Of a stretch of DNA of 64,000 nt, positions 32,803 to 45,015 are shown piece after piece (position 1 is the first letter of the stretch; each line of letters opens with the position of its first letter). The position numbers and the translations under genes are program-made. The notes beneath the pieces are model-generated. The model had not been told where the DNA came from. It worked only from the letters and a program-made list of their open reading frames with translations, and did not search any database. This DNA is from Chlamydoabsidia padenii (taxonomy: Eukaryota; Mucoromycota; Mucoromycetes; Mucorales; Cunninghamellaceae): assembly GCA_025330725.1 (NCBI GenBank), contig JAIWND010000013.1, positions 62,001 to 126,000 on the forward strand, written 5' to 3'.

Positions 32803-35696
32803 ATGTCACATAAATCAAACCGTCCAATGGAAAGCGATGAACAGTCCAAGGTAATATATTCATTATGATAAAAAGAACAGACATGTTTATAATACCAACT
32901 AATCGTGTGTTTGTTTATTTTCTTGTCCAAGCAGCCTACAATGAATCGAAATCAAGGCTTCTCGATCGGTGCGGCCAAAAAGTCCAACTTCCAACGACAC
33001 AAAGAAGAAACAGAACTCAAAAAGAAGGTAATGAGCAAGAGAAAACAACAAGAAGCCGATATTCTAACATACTAAACTTTTATATATATATCTGTAGAAA
33101 GAAACTGAAGAAGCTGCCAAAGTGTATGAGGATTTTGTCGCTTCATTCGAAACCCGAAGTTATGCCCAAGGTACTTCAGGCTTTGTAAAGTCCTCCAAAG
33201 GTAAGCACTATCAAAACAGAATAGTTAAAGATGATTGAACTAATCCATGTTGACTTTTTTTTTTTCTTTTCCTTTCCTTTTTATTTAGATCGCTCTACAC
33301 CATCTCACAAACCACCTTCACCCAAATCCAGTTACAAACCATTGTCTTTTGTCAAGGCAGGCGACTCTAAACCAGCGACTACAACAATGACCAAGTCAGA
33401 AAAACCAAACAACAAACGAAGCCTTCATAGTACGATCAAGGATAACCAGGACGACGAGGACGACGAGGACGATGATGTAAGGTGCTTTGGTGGTGAATAC
33501 ACGATATGCTGATCTATTTATTGTCTTCTTCTTTATAGGTATTGGCACAAATGAAACAGGCCAAAGCTGTCAAGAAACGACATATGGATTCGTTTCTGGA
33601 GGAAATCAAAAAGTATACCAACAACCCTACACTTATGATCCGGGTCTCTAACAATACTTTACTCAAATCAGGGGACAGGAAAACAGAGTCAAAGGCCATG
33701 ATTCATCATCATCATCATCTACTGGTAATACTAAAAGAAAAAAAAAAGACATAAATAAAAAGTATTAACGATTTCTTTCTCTCTCTTTAGGTCGAGATGA
33801 TACTCCAGGTGCTCATGAAACCAGCGAACCTTATACGACCAATTTATTCTTATCAGATCTCCACCCAAAGGTAAAGAATGAACACAGGATTGAAAGGACA
33901 ATGAAAAGTGACTCTTCCTCCCTCCTTTATTATCTAGGTAACTGAAGATATCCTGTGTAATGAATTTGGAAAATATGGACCGATCGCTTCTGTCAAGGTG
34001 ATGTGGCCACGAACAGGTGACGAAATGGATCGACAACGGAATTGTGGATTTGTTAGTTTTATGACAAGAAAAGATGCAGCAGCAGCACTGGATGGAGTGA
34101 ACGGGAAGGATCTCTTGGGACATACCATGAAGGCAGAGTGGGGAAAGCCAGTGGCATTGCCTCCTCGACCTGTATTTGGTAAATCACTCTTGACGGAAAA
34201 ACATATAAATCCTATATAATTCACTCTTCTTCTTTTTTAGTACTGGAAAAACACGATGACAAGGTTGACACAGGACACCTACCCTTCAATGCCAAATTGG
34301 TGGACAAGGTAAGTGAAAATAGAACACTATAGTCTTGATTAATGTATTCCTTTTTTTTTGGTCAGGTTAAACATCAAACTGAAGTCATTGTCATTCCACC
34401 TTCTGATACCAACACCATCAAGATCATACACCGACTTGTAGAGCGGGTTGTGAAATGTGGTCCACTATTTGAAGTACGTCTGCCATGTTTATTTATGCAT
34501 GCGAAATGGAAATACTAACTCGATTTATTTGATGTTAGGAACTGATCATGGAAAAGGAAATAAACAATCCACAATATGCCTTCTTGTTTGATAATACTGT
34601 AAGATATAAAAGATATAGTAAACATTCAACTAACTTTTTGTACTCTATAGCATGTTGATCATATTTACTACCGGTGGCGACTCTACTCTATTCTTCAAGG
34701 TGACACTATATCTTCTTGGCGAACTGACCCTTTCCAGATGTTTGATGGTGGTGAATGGTGGATTCCTCCTGAAATCCCCGATGTACCATTTGACGAAGAC
34801 GTAAGATTCACTGAAATATATAAAGAAAATGGGGTGGTGGTGGTGATGATAATAGTGATTTGCTGATTTATAGGGTCCTATGGAACTGAATTTGGATTCC
34901 GAAGACGAAGCAAATGAACGAACTCAACAACGCCTTGCAAAGGGACAACTCGGTAAAGTGGGACGACGACGTTACGAAATAATGCTTCGACAGGTGACTT
35001 ATCAACGTGGAACGATTGCTCAAGCAATGGCCTTTGCTATTGAACATGCTGATGCTTATGAAGACGCAAGTAGAAACAAAATGAAAGGTAATGAAATGAA
35101 TTAACATGTCTTGTCATTCTTTTTAGATCATAGACATTACGTTCAAGTCCATTGTTGGCAGCAACACATCGATCACGTCAAAAATTGCTCGCCTCTTTTT
35201 GATCTCTGACATCTTACACAACAGCAGTGTCCATGTGACTAATGCCTGGCGATACCGTGATGGATTCCAACGACGGCTACCTGATATATTCGAACATTTG
35301 AATGGTATATATCGATCAATTACAGCAAGATTAAAAGCCGAACAGTTTAGGGTAAGTTATGAAAAAGAGGCATCATGGATCAAGGCTATCATTGATCCCT
35401 CTCCCTCTTTGTAGCGATATATCACAACCGTCTTGGGTGCATGGGAAAACTGGATGGTGTTTCCAAATCACTTTATTGCCAAATTGGACAATTTGTTTAC
35501 TCAGAAACAAAGTAACCTGGCGTCTTCGGAACATGCTTCAACAATGCATACGGATAGGCATGATGGAATCGAGGCAACCGGTGATAGTCAACCTATGAAA
35601 ACGGATCTAGATGGCGATGACATGTATGATGGACAAGCCATGGCCGATCTTGATGGTGAACCCATGGATGATATTGATGGAGAAGCTATAGAATAG
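32803..35696 (+). CDS. U2 snRNP-associated SURP-motif protein (U2SURP/SR140)
   Basis: About a dozen exons. In order: a basic N-terminal part (FSIGAAKKSNFQRHKEE, VYEDFVASFETRSYAQG), an acidic linker (DDEDDEDDD), an RRM (TTNLFLSDLHPKVTEDILCN, EFGKYGPIASVKVMWPR, RNCGFVSFMTRKDAAAALDG), a SURP module (IKIIHRLVERVVKCGPLFEE, NPQYAFLFDN, YYRWRLYSIL), and a CID-type domain (KIARLFLISDILHNSS, WRYRDGFQRRLPDIFEHLNG, LGAWENWMVFP). This RRM-SURP-CID order is specific to SR140, which joins U2 snRNP in pre-mRNA splicing. The C-terminus is Asp/Met-rich rather than RS-rich. The intron at 35066-35126, at the start of the CID, needs a GC donor (GCAAGT) to keep frame; the GTAATG donor nearby gives a stop. Polyadenylation signal AATAAAGA is at about 35717. 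Confidence 0.92.
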
Positions 35697-35751
35697 AACT
35701 ATTATGAATATTCAACTTAATAAAGATGGGGTCTTGGATTATGGCAGACGG

Positions 35752-35763
35752 GCGGGTATTGAA
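35752..35763 (-). promoter_or_regulatory. variant of the recurrent motif before the small gene at 35831
   Basis: GCGGGTATTGAA, one base off the core, 68 bp before the ATG. A 22-T run lies between them. Confidence 0.35.
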
Positions 35764-35830
35764 TTGTTTTTTTAATCCTTTTTTTTTTTTTTTTTTTTTC
35801 TTTTGATATAGACCATTGTCTTTCTCAATC

Positions 35831-36166
35831 ATGAATACAACCCAACTCGAAAAGGCACTCTGGGAGATGCCTATCGAAACCCTCTTGACGGAAATACCTG
35901 AAATACAAAATTCAATGGTGCACCTTATCCAGTCCAACAAGGACATGAAGGAGTTTGACCCACAAGGAAACGACATTGACCTGACCACGGCGATCGAGGA
36001 AAACGAAGGACTGTTACAACGACAAGATGAAAGGATCGATTTGACTTTGGAGGTGATTCGGCAACGTGTTAATGAAGCCGCCGCACGAGAAATGGCGAGC
36101 TCGGTGGCGACTTTTAGGGAGCGGTATATCAAGAATGCAACACCAGGCGGCGGCGTTTACTTGTAA
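35831..36166 (+). CDS. small conserved-looking helical protein, function unknown
   Basis: A single exon of 111 aa. It starts MNTTQLEKALWEMPIETLLT and is mostly helical and acidic/Gln-rich, with heptad-like spacing (about 25-50 and 58-90), ending NATPGGGVYL. There is no signal peptide, membrane segment or Cys. I do not recognise the family; the IPEIQNSMVHLIQSNKDMKE stretch looks like a coiled-coil subunit of a complex. It has its own promoter region of 135 bp after the U2SURP stop and a polyA signal (AATAAATAAAAC) at 36224. Confidence 0.65.
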   Translation: MNTTQLEKALWEMPIETLLTEIPEIQNSMVHLIQSNKDMKEFDPQGNDIDLTTAIEENEGLLQRQDERIDLTLEVIRQRVNEAAAREMASSVATFRERYIKNATPGGGVYL

Positions 36167-36415
36167 CTCAATGGGATCTATAGTAGTAGTAGTAGTATTA
36201 GTTGTAAACATGATGGATATTACAAATAAATAAAACCCTTGCTTTTTTAAAATATATATATATATATATATGCTTTATTATAAACTAGGTGGTGGCAAAA
36301 TAGGTATGGAGGTTATCCACTGTATGGGGGTCATTGATATATACTACTAGTTGGTAGGGGTAAATAGTCATAGATCGGAAGGTAGATTCCTAAAAAGACA
36401 TGATCAAAGGCTATA

Positions 36416-36758
36416 TCAGTCAATGGGTTCAAAGGATGGGTACATTCTTACCCAAAGCAACAATGCTTGTTGTTTATCATGCCATTTAAAGTGGTAGGTC
36501 AACGAGAATGCTCCGCCTATCAAAAAGTAATAGGTTAGGCGCCATTGTTCCCACCTCAATGGTTTACCTTGATTTATCGTCTGGGTAGTTTCCAAATCTT
36601 GCCGTCTTTTTGTTACCAATTTACCACCAAGGACAGTCAAATGGTTGAGAATGGCATCGTGCAAGAGATTAATAATCTTTGTTTGAAGATCGGGATCGAG
36701 GTTCACCTTGTCCGAGACGACATAGAGTAGAACCTCCAATATCTAAACATAAGCACGC

Positions 36759-36795
<37 letters not shown>

Positions 36796-36885
36796 GTAGT
36801 ATAAAGAAAAAGTGGGTGAGCATCATTGACTTACAGTGGTGGGTGTGATTTTCAAATGGACTAGTTTTCTAGTTCGTTCAGACAT
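36416..36885 (-). CDS. small protein of unknown function
   Basis: Two exons encode about 124 aa: MSERTRKLVHLKITPTT, then ILEVLLYVVSDKVNLDPDLQ, TKIINLLHDAILNHLTVLGG and KPLRWEQWRLTYYFLIGGAF, ending YPSFEPID. The donor (GTAAGT) and acceptor join in phase 0. One stretch (WRLTYYFLIGGAFSLTYHF) could be a short membrane segment. I do not recognise the family. The intron carries a 33-A run on the plus strand (36761-36793), that is, a T run before its acceptor. TCGGGATTGGAA, a motif variant, lies 56 bp upstream. It is convergent with the small gene at 35831. Confidence 0.6.
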
Positions 36886-36940
36886 TTTGGAAAAGGTGAG
36901 AATGGATGCAACAAAGTGATTTTATAGCGGCGTTTGGAAA

Positions 36941-36952
36941 TCGGGATTGGAA
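36941..36952 (-). promoter_or_regulatory. variant of the recurrent motif (TTCCAATCCCGA)
   Basis: On the coding strand of the 36885 gene, 56 bp before its ATG. Confidence 0.4.
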
Positions 36953-37243
36953 TTTACGAGGCATAGTCAGCATGGACATACCCATCACGATAAAAAGAGA
37001 CCCTACAAGATATTGGATTATAAGATTTAAAAAAAGCTATTTATTTTGATACTATAAAAGTACACATGTGTGTCAAATACAAATATACATGATACATGGA
37101 CAGTGCTGCATTAACACAAACGACCATGAATAGACTACGCCCCAATAAATTACAATGGTAGATGACTAAATAAATAACTAACAAGATAACATCAACATGT
37201 ATGGAAAAGAGAGAGAGAGAAGGTATATATATAACGACCACCA

Positions 37244-40200
37244 TTAAGAGATAATACAATCTTTATCGGTTTGTAGACTTTTTGTTCTTCGCTTTGGCCT
37301 GTTTTCCGTCGAGATCTTCCATGCTGTTGAAGGTGACAAATGCTGATGTGAAGTTTCTTTTTCGGTAAAAGATGTCGATGAAGATGGCGAAGGTGATGGT
37401 GAAGGCAGAGAGTTCCAATGATTGTTATCGTATGGATGGATATAAGCACGAGAGTATTGTTCTCGTAGTTTTTGTGATTCCCGAAGCAGAGGTACACTTT
37501 TAGTGGCCTTTATCATATTGTACATTGATGGTTTGTCCTTTTGTCGTTCATCGTCCTTTTTTCGAAGACCAAAAAAGCGTTGAAGTCTGTTGCTACTAGA
37601 GTGAGATGGGAAAGTCGGTCGTGTTGGTGCCAATGTTGATAGGTGGGTTGCTTGTGGTTTTGGGGCACCAGTAGGAAAGACGGGTGGTTTCCAAGGTTGA
37701 TAGACATTTGGTCGAATACTGCGATTTATATTTCGATTCTATATAAATAGACAGGTTAATAAAATTTTGGTTTCATATTTCTCTTTTTACTTACTATTCC
37801 AACAAGTGATGAGAGGCACTTTTCGGCTTTTACAGTACATCCTTCATGACAAACAAAGGCACAGTCTATTATTATATTTTCAAACCAAATAAGTATGTTA
37901 ATCATTTGAAGGATGTAAACATTCATCGCTTACCTTTACATATACATGCATAATATCTTGTCTCTTGATGGCATACCCTACAAATGAGATCTAGACAGTA
38001 AAATTGGATTAGTTGACTATTAGGGACCTATCAAAACTGCTGATATCCCATTACTCTATCTATATTTTCTTTTTCTTGTAGTGTGTACCTGTTTCCAGCC
38101 GAGATTTTCTAAATAGATGGGTTTGATGTTGATTGACCAGGTCCAAAAGATCATCACTGAACGTTAGGATAGTGACCTGACTGTTTGTTTCGTCATTGTC
38201 GTCCGAGTCATCAGTGTTGCTTTTGTCTTGATCTTGTTGATTACCATCAGTCGAGAATTTTTCGGTATAATCATTTCGAGTTTCGTTTAGTGTCTGATTG
38301 GTTGATTCAATGGGTGACGATGGATGAGCTGATTCGGATTTAATAGAAGATAACCAAGGGTGATCCAAAAGTGTAGAAGCAGTAGGTCGGCACGCAGGAT
38401 CCTTTTTAAAACAAAGCAGCATAAAGTTTCGAAGATTCTATAGGAAAGAGAGAGACGGATAAGTAACAAGATCATCATTTAGCCGTGTACACTTTTTTAT
38501 ATATACCTTGGATATAGTTGGTGGCAAAGGTGGACAATCATCTTCAACAATGTGGTATAAAGCTGACATAGCAATGAGATCAGCATAAGGCGGTTTTCCG
38601 GTCAAGAGTTCAATGATAGTGCATGCCAGAGACCAAATATCAGACTTGGGACAGGCTCCTTTCATTTCGATTACTTCGGGGGCCATCCAATTTGGAGTCC
38701 CTGCTGGTGTTCCTTTTCCATCTTCTTGCTTGATCTTTAGATTTAGAGACACACCAAAATCAGTCAACTTGATATCACCAGTTTTCGTCGTGAGAATGTT
38801 GGCTGCTTTGAGATCACAATGTACCACATCATGATTATGTAAATATTCGAGCCCTTTTAGTATCTTGTATGTGTAAGATGCTACCAAATTTTCAGGAAGA
38901 CTACCAAATGCCTTGAGAGTTGACAACAGTGATCCATTTTCTACGTATCTATAAACAAAACAAATGAAGATTAGCAATCATGAAAAAGGAATGGATATCA
39001 TCATCAACTTACTCTAGTACAATGTTCATAAAAGTGTCATCTTGAGCAAAACCAATGTACCGGACAATGTGGGGGCAAGTCATTCCTCGTAAAAGATTGA
39101 CTTCTTGCTATATGAAGGATACAAAAAAAAAAAAAAGTTAATATGTATCAAACGGAAAGTAGTGGTCTTTTTATGAGGGAGAGTTATTACCATGATTTCA
39201 CCTTCGACTTGTGTGTCTTCTATAGGAATCCGCTTGACAGCCACTATTTCACCTGTTTGCATATCCAAGGCTCTACAACGTCAAAAAAAAAAAAAAAAAA
39301 AAAAAAATCAATTCAATTCATGCCGCCAAATTTTTTCAAATCCCGACTTACCTGAAGACAGATCCGAATTGACCTTTCCCAACACAATCACCAAGAAGCT
39401 ACAATACATAATAATAATAAAAATAAGTATCCAAATCAATCATTTTACCTGTTACTTACGAAATGGGTACTATGTTTTGTTTGTTTCCCACGTTTTCGTA
39501 GTGATATCCGCACAGTCAAGCGCCGTTGATTTCTAAGCCCAATACTATTTTTCCTGGTCGATGTCGTAAGTGATGGTGTGATGCAGACATCTTTATTTTC
39601 GGTGAATGTAGATTGTTTTCCAAGGGACGGTTCCATAGAGTCATCGGAGGTTGATTTTAAAAAGGATGGAGTATGGGGTGTTGATCGTGATGGTACAGGA
39701 CACGGTGGTGGAAGCATAGATTTCGTGTCAATCACAGGCTCGCTATCATTCTTGACCGGTGGCAAAGGTCGCCGAGGTTCTGCCAAAGAGGTCTGACTGA
39801 ATCGTTTCCGCACAATAAAAGGTCCCCCCACGACTTGCAAATGACAAGATGTACTATTGTCGTGATCCATGCAAATACTGTTTTCGTCGTCATTATCGTC
39901 ATTATCATCATCATACAGTGCATCCATAATCTGTGTTGGTGTTGAACAGCTATTCTGACGCTGCCGAGATAATGAGCCGTATCCACTGTCGTTGGTCAAA
40001 AGAGAGTGTTGTTGTTGATTCTTGTCGTTGGGTGCTGTCAATAGTGATTTCCAAGTCGTATGCCCCAGTCCTTCTCCAAGATCACTGTTCACAAGTGTAC
40101 TTGTCCTTATATCCTGTAATGATCGGCGATGATGGTGAGATGTACCACCTACTGATAGATTATGATTTTGTTCAAAGATGTTCTTGACGTGTCGATGAGT

Positions 40201-41113
40201 ATTCTGATTTCCCTGTAATGTCAATAGTGGTTTGGAGCTTGTCCTTGGTTGTTGTTGTTGTCGAGGTTGTTTCTGGTCACCAAGAATTCCATTCAGTTTT
40301 CCATCTTTATTACAGATTCGCGCCAGTGTCAGGATGGTGTTGATCACCTAATTGTTTGAATCAAAGAATGTGCATAAATACATGTGCATGTTCTATTCAT
40401 GTTTTAAATACTTACTGCAGTCATATCTTTGGCTTCATATAGATCCACCGTTTGAAATAAGTCTGAGTTTTGTAATCCCAACTAGATTAAAAAAAGTGAT
40501 ATTTTGAGATCCTCATTGTTCCCCACACATCCTTCAATACAACAATGGTGTATTATTATAGTCTATTCACCTTTTTTTTTTTATTTTACTTACGTCCTTT
40601 GCCCCTTGTAGAAATAAGCTTATATTGGCCATCTATTGTTCATAGTAATAATAAAAAAAAGAAAAAAGAAAATGAGCATCGTTCCGAGTGAAGGGGAGCT
40701 GAGTCTTGTCATACTTTACCTTTACAAAAGGAATGTTTTTACGCCCAATAGAAGATACAGTGTCAGGTTTCATACAGTTAATCAATCTAATGAGTCATAA
40801 AGAGGTTAAAAGTTGTTGTTCTCCATTCCTAGTTTTTATTATTACCTGCATAATGCCACACCGTCTTGTAATTCCTTGTGCAAATCGTTACATAATGTCG
40901 TTCCCAAGATTGCCTCCAAAAAGTTCTTTGCTGCTAATAGATTACTTTGTTGTTGTTCTATACGTAGTTGATCACATAAACGATCAGCATGACTAAAAGA
41001 AGTGGGTCTAGTTTTTTTCTTGTACATGTAATAAAAAAGTAGGTATATAAAGGTAAGAAGAGAAAGAAGGAGCGGCGTAATAAAATTTGTACCTGTTTTT
41101 TTTTATTTTCCAT
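37244..41113 (-). CDS. CH domain - protein kinase - C1 domain fusion protein (Cdc7/Cdc15-like kinase)
   Basis: A multi-exon gene of about 850 aa. The N-terminus is a calponin-homology domain (AKNFLEAILGTTLCNDLHKE, LQDGVALCRLINCMKPDTVS, NIPFVKMANISLFLQGAKDL, VINTILTLARICN). The same exon (about 39463-40350) runs on into a Ser/Asp-rich linker. Then a complete kinase domain: VGKGQFGSVF, IVAVKRI, VVHCDLKAANIL (HRD is HCD), DFGVSLN, GTPNWMAPEV. It resembles STE/Cdc7-Cdc15 kinases of the septation/mitotic-exit pathways. After it lies a C1-like zinc domain (H, 12 residues, CRVC, CICKDC, FVCHEGC, EKC). Joining it to the kinase needs the acceptor ending CTAG just before DLICRVC. A Pro/Ser-rich tail ends TDKDCIIS. 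It is probably a cytoskeleton- or membrane-localised signalling kinase. The start is 41113 (MENKKKQ, intron) or 41027. Confidence 0.85.
39335..39346 (+). promoter_or_regulatory. recurrent TTCAAATCCCGA motif inside an intron
   Basis: An exact motif copy in the intron between the glycine-loop exon and the VAVK exon of the kinase gene, next to an A run. Confidence 0.4.
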
Positions 41114-41380
41114 TTTTTCATTTAGGGCAACTTGTTTTCATTCCCGATACCAAATCAAGTCGGATATAAACAAGCCCGCATTGTTACACAGTAGAGTTTA
41201 ATGCAAAAAAAACAGACAAAGTGTTTCTCTTTATAGTTTTTTATTTTGAAGAAGATGATGTGTGGAATAAAAGTGTATATGAATATATGTGTATATATAT
41301 ATATGATAGATAAAGATAAAAGAGAAACAGAATTGAGTAATAAACTAAACTACATGACACCCAAAAGTTATTATACAAAG

Positions 41381-43284
41381 TTAAGCCTTTTGTTCCAAGT
41401 CCGCAACAATATCTTCGCAACGATTGATGTTTCGCAAAAACCAATCAGCATAACGACGACCCACTTTACTTTCGGCAATATGGACAACATCTTGTTTGAG
41501 GCAAAAGTTTAAATCCGAGGTAGCAACGTATTCACCTTGTAGTACATCACCCTGAGTCCATTTCAATTGACGAGATTTTTGCTTGAATACCAATAGATGC
41601 ATCTTGAGTTCATCAGCATTCATATCAAGGAATTTGGCCAATTTATCAATACCCATCGAAGTGTATAGTTTCATGAAGGATCGTAAAGTAGGAAGCATGA
41701 TTTGGTTCTGGATATCGGACATGAAGATCTTGACTTGGTTTTGGTTAGGATCCTATTATAAACATCAACTTTGTTAGTATCACTGAGAGCACCTCCCCCC
41801 TCCATTCCTACTTACAATAACATTATCTTCAGGACCCTTGTTAAGGTTGACAGCAGTAGCAGAGATAAACTTGGGACAAGCATATTGCCATAATTCTTCA
41901 AACACCGCCAAGGCTTCTTCCCCCTTTTGCATCTTGAAAAGTTGTTCACCATACTTTTCACGTAGTTGAGAGTGAATGGATTCATCCAGTCGAGTAGGAC
42001 ATAAAGCCACACAGATAGCCAAGAGCGCATACATTTGATCTCCCTTTTTGGCGATTTGATCGAATTGGTAGGATCGAGAGTGATACTGTTTGGTGCGTTG
42101 AATAAAGGACAGGATGGTGGAGAAAGCCTTGATAGCATCAGCATAACGGCGCATCATCATATAAGCAAAGCCAACATAGTAAAAAGTAGTGACATGACAA
42201 GCAGTGACTCGTGCAAACATGGCCTTCTTGTTAAGCACGATATTATCCATCATCTTAAGAGCCAACATATAATCACCCAACAAACAGTGGACACGCAGTA
42301 AACCAATGATGGAGAAGTAACCAAGCATCTTGTAGAGAGGACGAGAGCCATATTCACCAGCAGCTTCCATCATATCACCACCATTCTTGTTGACAAGAAG
42401 TTGTTCGTTGATGCGTGATTTTTGGATAAAGGTATACAAGACATTCAAGACGCTGTAGCAACTCCAGATTTGTGGATTTTCCCGTAACAAAGTTCGTTCT
42501 TCCTCCGTCTTGTTTTTGAGGCGATCGCGATAGTTACTGAAGGATTGGAATTGGAAGATAAATTCGTCGATGATGTCCCAGAGCCATTGATTAGGTAATT
42601 CCAAGTTGACAGGTCCTTCAGAGTCTATATACAAGATAAGTTAATTGACATTGTTTGCATCTGATTTCCTGCCCCCCCATCTTTGTACACTTACTAAGGA
42701 TATAGTTGAATAAATCGCAGTAGTTTTCATAAGAGTGCAATCGGTGTTCCCAGGTTGGTGTCAAACGGGCATAGATGTGACGATAGTAGAGTTCGCGGTA
42801 CAATGTCAAAAATACTTGATCTAAATAATCCATATCAAGGGAGTAACATATGCCTGTTAGCGTCCAGATTCACTGTCCATCTTTTTTTTTTTTTCTTTCT
42901 TACCATCATTAACGAGGGGAGCAATCAGTTCTGCTTCTGGCCAAGGTTGCTTTTGATAATACTTGTTGGTGAGTTTGTTGAAGGAGCTGTCGTACACATT
43001 GTGGAGTTCATATACGTTGTTTTCCAAGACGTTACGGTAAAAATACAAGATAAAGTTGCGGACGCCATCAGGAATTTGCACGGTAGAAGGCTGAGGAGCA
43101 GATCCGGGCAAGTTGACTAATAAAACAGTAAAGATGAGTGAGTAAAGGCGATTCCATAAAGTTAAAAGAGCTTACCTTCGGTATCAAAGCCATCGTCCAA
43201 GTCATTGTTTTGAGTAAAACTTTCTTGGGTCACCAATTCAACTTCAGCAATGAGATCGTCGTCTTCAAAAGTGTCTTGGTACAT
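41381..43284 (-). CDS. eukaryotic translation initiation factor 3 subunit L
   Basis: Six or so exons encode about 530 aa. The acidic N-terminus ([20 protein letters not shown]) is followed by [71 protein letters not shown] helices, [40 protein letters not shown] and the C-terminal PCI region ([20 protein letters not shown]). Length and order match eIF3l, a PCI-domain subunit of the eIF3 complex that helps recruit mRNA to the 40S subunit. The protein ends ADLEQKA. It is divergent from the V-ATPase C gene, with about 540 bp between the starts and TTTGAGTCCCGC, a looser motif copy, near 43594. Confidence 0.95.
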
Positions 43285-43822
43285 TATGGGCTGGGACACG
43301 ATTAATAAAAGGAAAGAAGAGAGTACAAATAAAATAAAAAAATCTTTTGCCTTTTGAAAAAACAAAGATCGAGTCACGGAATTGGAAAATTGGCCGGTGA
43401 CCTCGCACGGCATGTTATGCCTCAAAAAGAAAGGTAAGATGATCCAACTGTCAAAATGTGCATTAACAAGAAATGCATGATTTCCTGCTAATCAACATTT
43501 TTATACTAAAACTTTTGAGCACACACATCCTATATCACTTTGTCAGGCAAGTTTGTCTCTGTTAACCCATCAAAAGGCAAATGGGAGGATATTTTGAGTC
43601 CCGCTCAAACCCGAAAAGTCATCTTGTAAGCTCCATAAATGTTTCGACTTTTTTTTTTTTTCTTCTTTCTTTCCATTCTCTTTTACCATTACCCAACCAT
43701 TGTGTTATTCCCTCTCTTAAATACACATCTTCTTCACTGATATTTGGACTAATAAAATAACGACACGCTACACCACGACTAGATAACTGTTTAGATTTAT
43801 CATCTCTCTTTGACAAGAAGTA
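43285..43822. promoter_or_regulatory. divergent promoter region, eIF3l / V-ATPase C
   Basis: 540 bp between two start codons, with TTTGAGTCCCGC near 43594-43605. No TATA box is clear. Confidence 0.4.
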
Positions 43823-44968
43823 ATGAAGTATACCTTTATATCGGTGCCTGCTTTGGGCAACAAACAAAACACCTTCCTCAATATCAAAGCCAAGCTCACG
43901 GAATACGCTGAAACAAATGCTTTCCCCATCCCGGAATTCAAGGTAAGTAATGACTATATATATATATATATATATAAAGGGGAAGGGGGGAAATATATGC
44001 TGACCAACATGGTTTGTTACTTTATTGTTAGATTGGAACTTTGGATGCTCTTGTTTTGTTATCAGATGACTTGGTGAAATATGATACTGTGTTTGAACAA
44101 TCGGTCAACAAAGTAGCTGACATTGTGCGTAACTTTACTTCTGGCGCCAACAATAGCCGCGAACAGTCTCTCTTGGTCAATGACAGTAAGTAACTCTTTC
44201 AAAAGAATATGAAACAAAGAAAACTTAACCTTCTCTTTATATATCTATAGAATCGATCGACCAGTATATCCGTACTTTCCAATGGAATACTATGAAATAT
44301 CGCACTGACAAGTCCTTACAAGAAACAATGGGTACTTTAAATCAGGTAAAAAAAGAAGAAGAATGATATATACATTATGGCAGTATAACTAATCCTGGTC
44401 AACACATAGGAAGTCATTGCTATTGATGCTATCATGAAAGCCAAGCTGAACACTTATACCCAAAACAAGAACGCTTTACAAACGCTTCAACGGAAACAAA
44501 CGTAAGTCATAATGGTAAATTGGATTGACTTTACACTACTAACCTTTCTTTTCTTTTTTTATATATATATATATATACTTATAGTGGGAACTTGTCTGTC
44601 AAGAATTTGAATGGCATAGTAAAAAAACAGCATTGTGTCCTGAACTCTGAATATCTCACCACATTGATTGTCGCTGTGCCAAAGTAAGTAGATAGGAAGG
44701 ATGGGTTTGTTTATTAGGGTTACTCACTGATACATTTTTTGTCTTGTTGATTAGATCTCTGTACAAGCAATGGAATGGCAAATATGAAACCTTGACTTCT
44801 ATGATTGTACCTCGATCCTCGGTGAAAGTGGCCGAAGATGATGAATTCGGTCTTTTTACTGTCACTTTATTCCAACGTGTGGTGGATGAATTCACTCACA
44901 AGGCTAGAGAAGAACGGTAAGGATTAGTATAGTGATGAATGATCGGTAAAACTCAAAATGGTTTGTTA

Positions 44969-45015
<47 letters not shown>

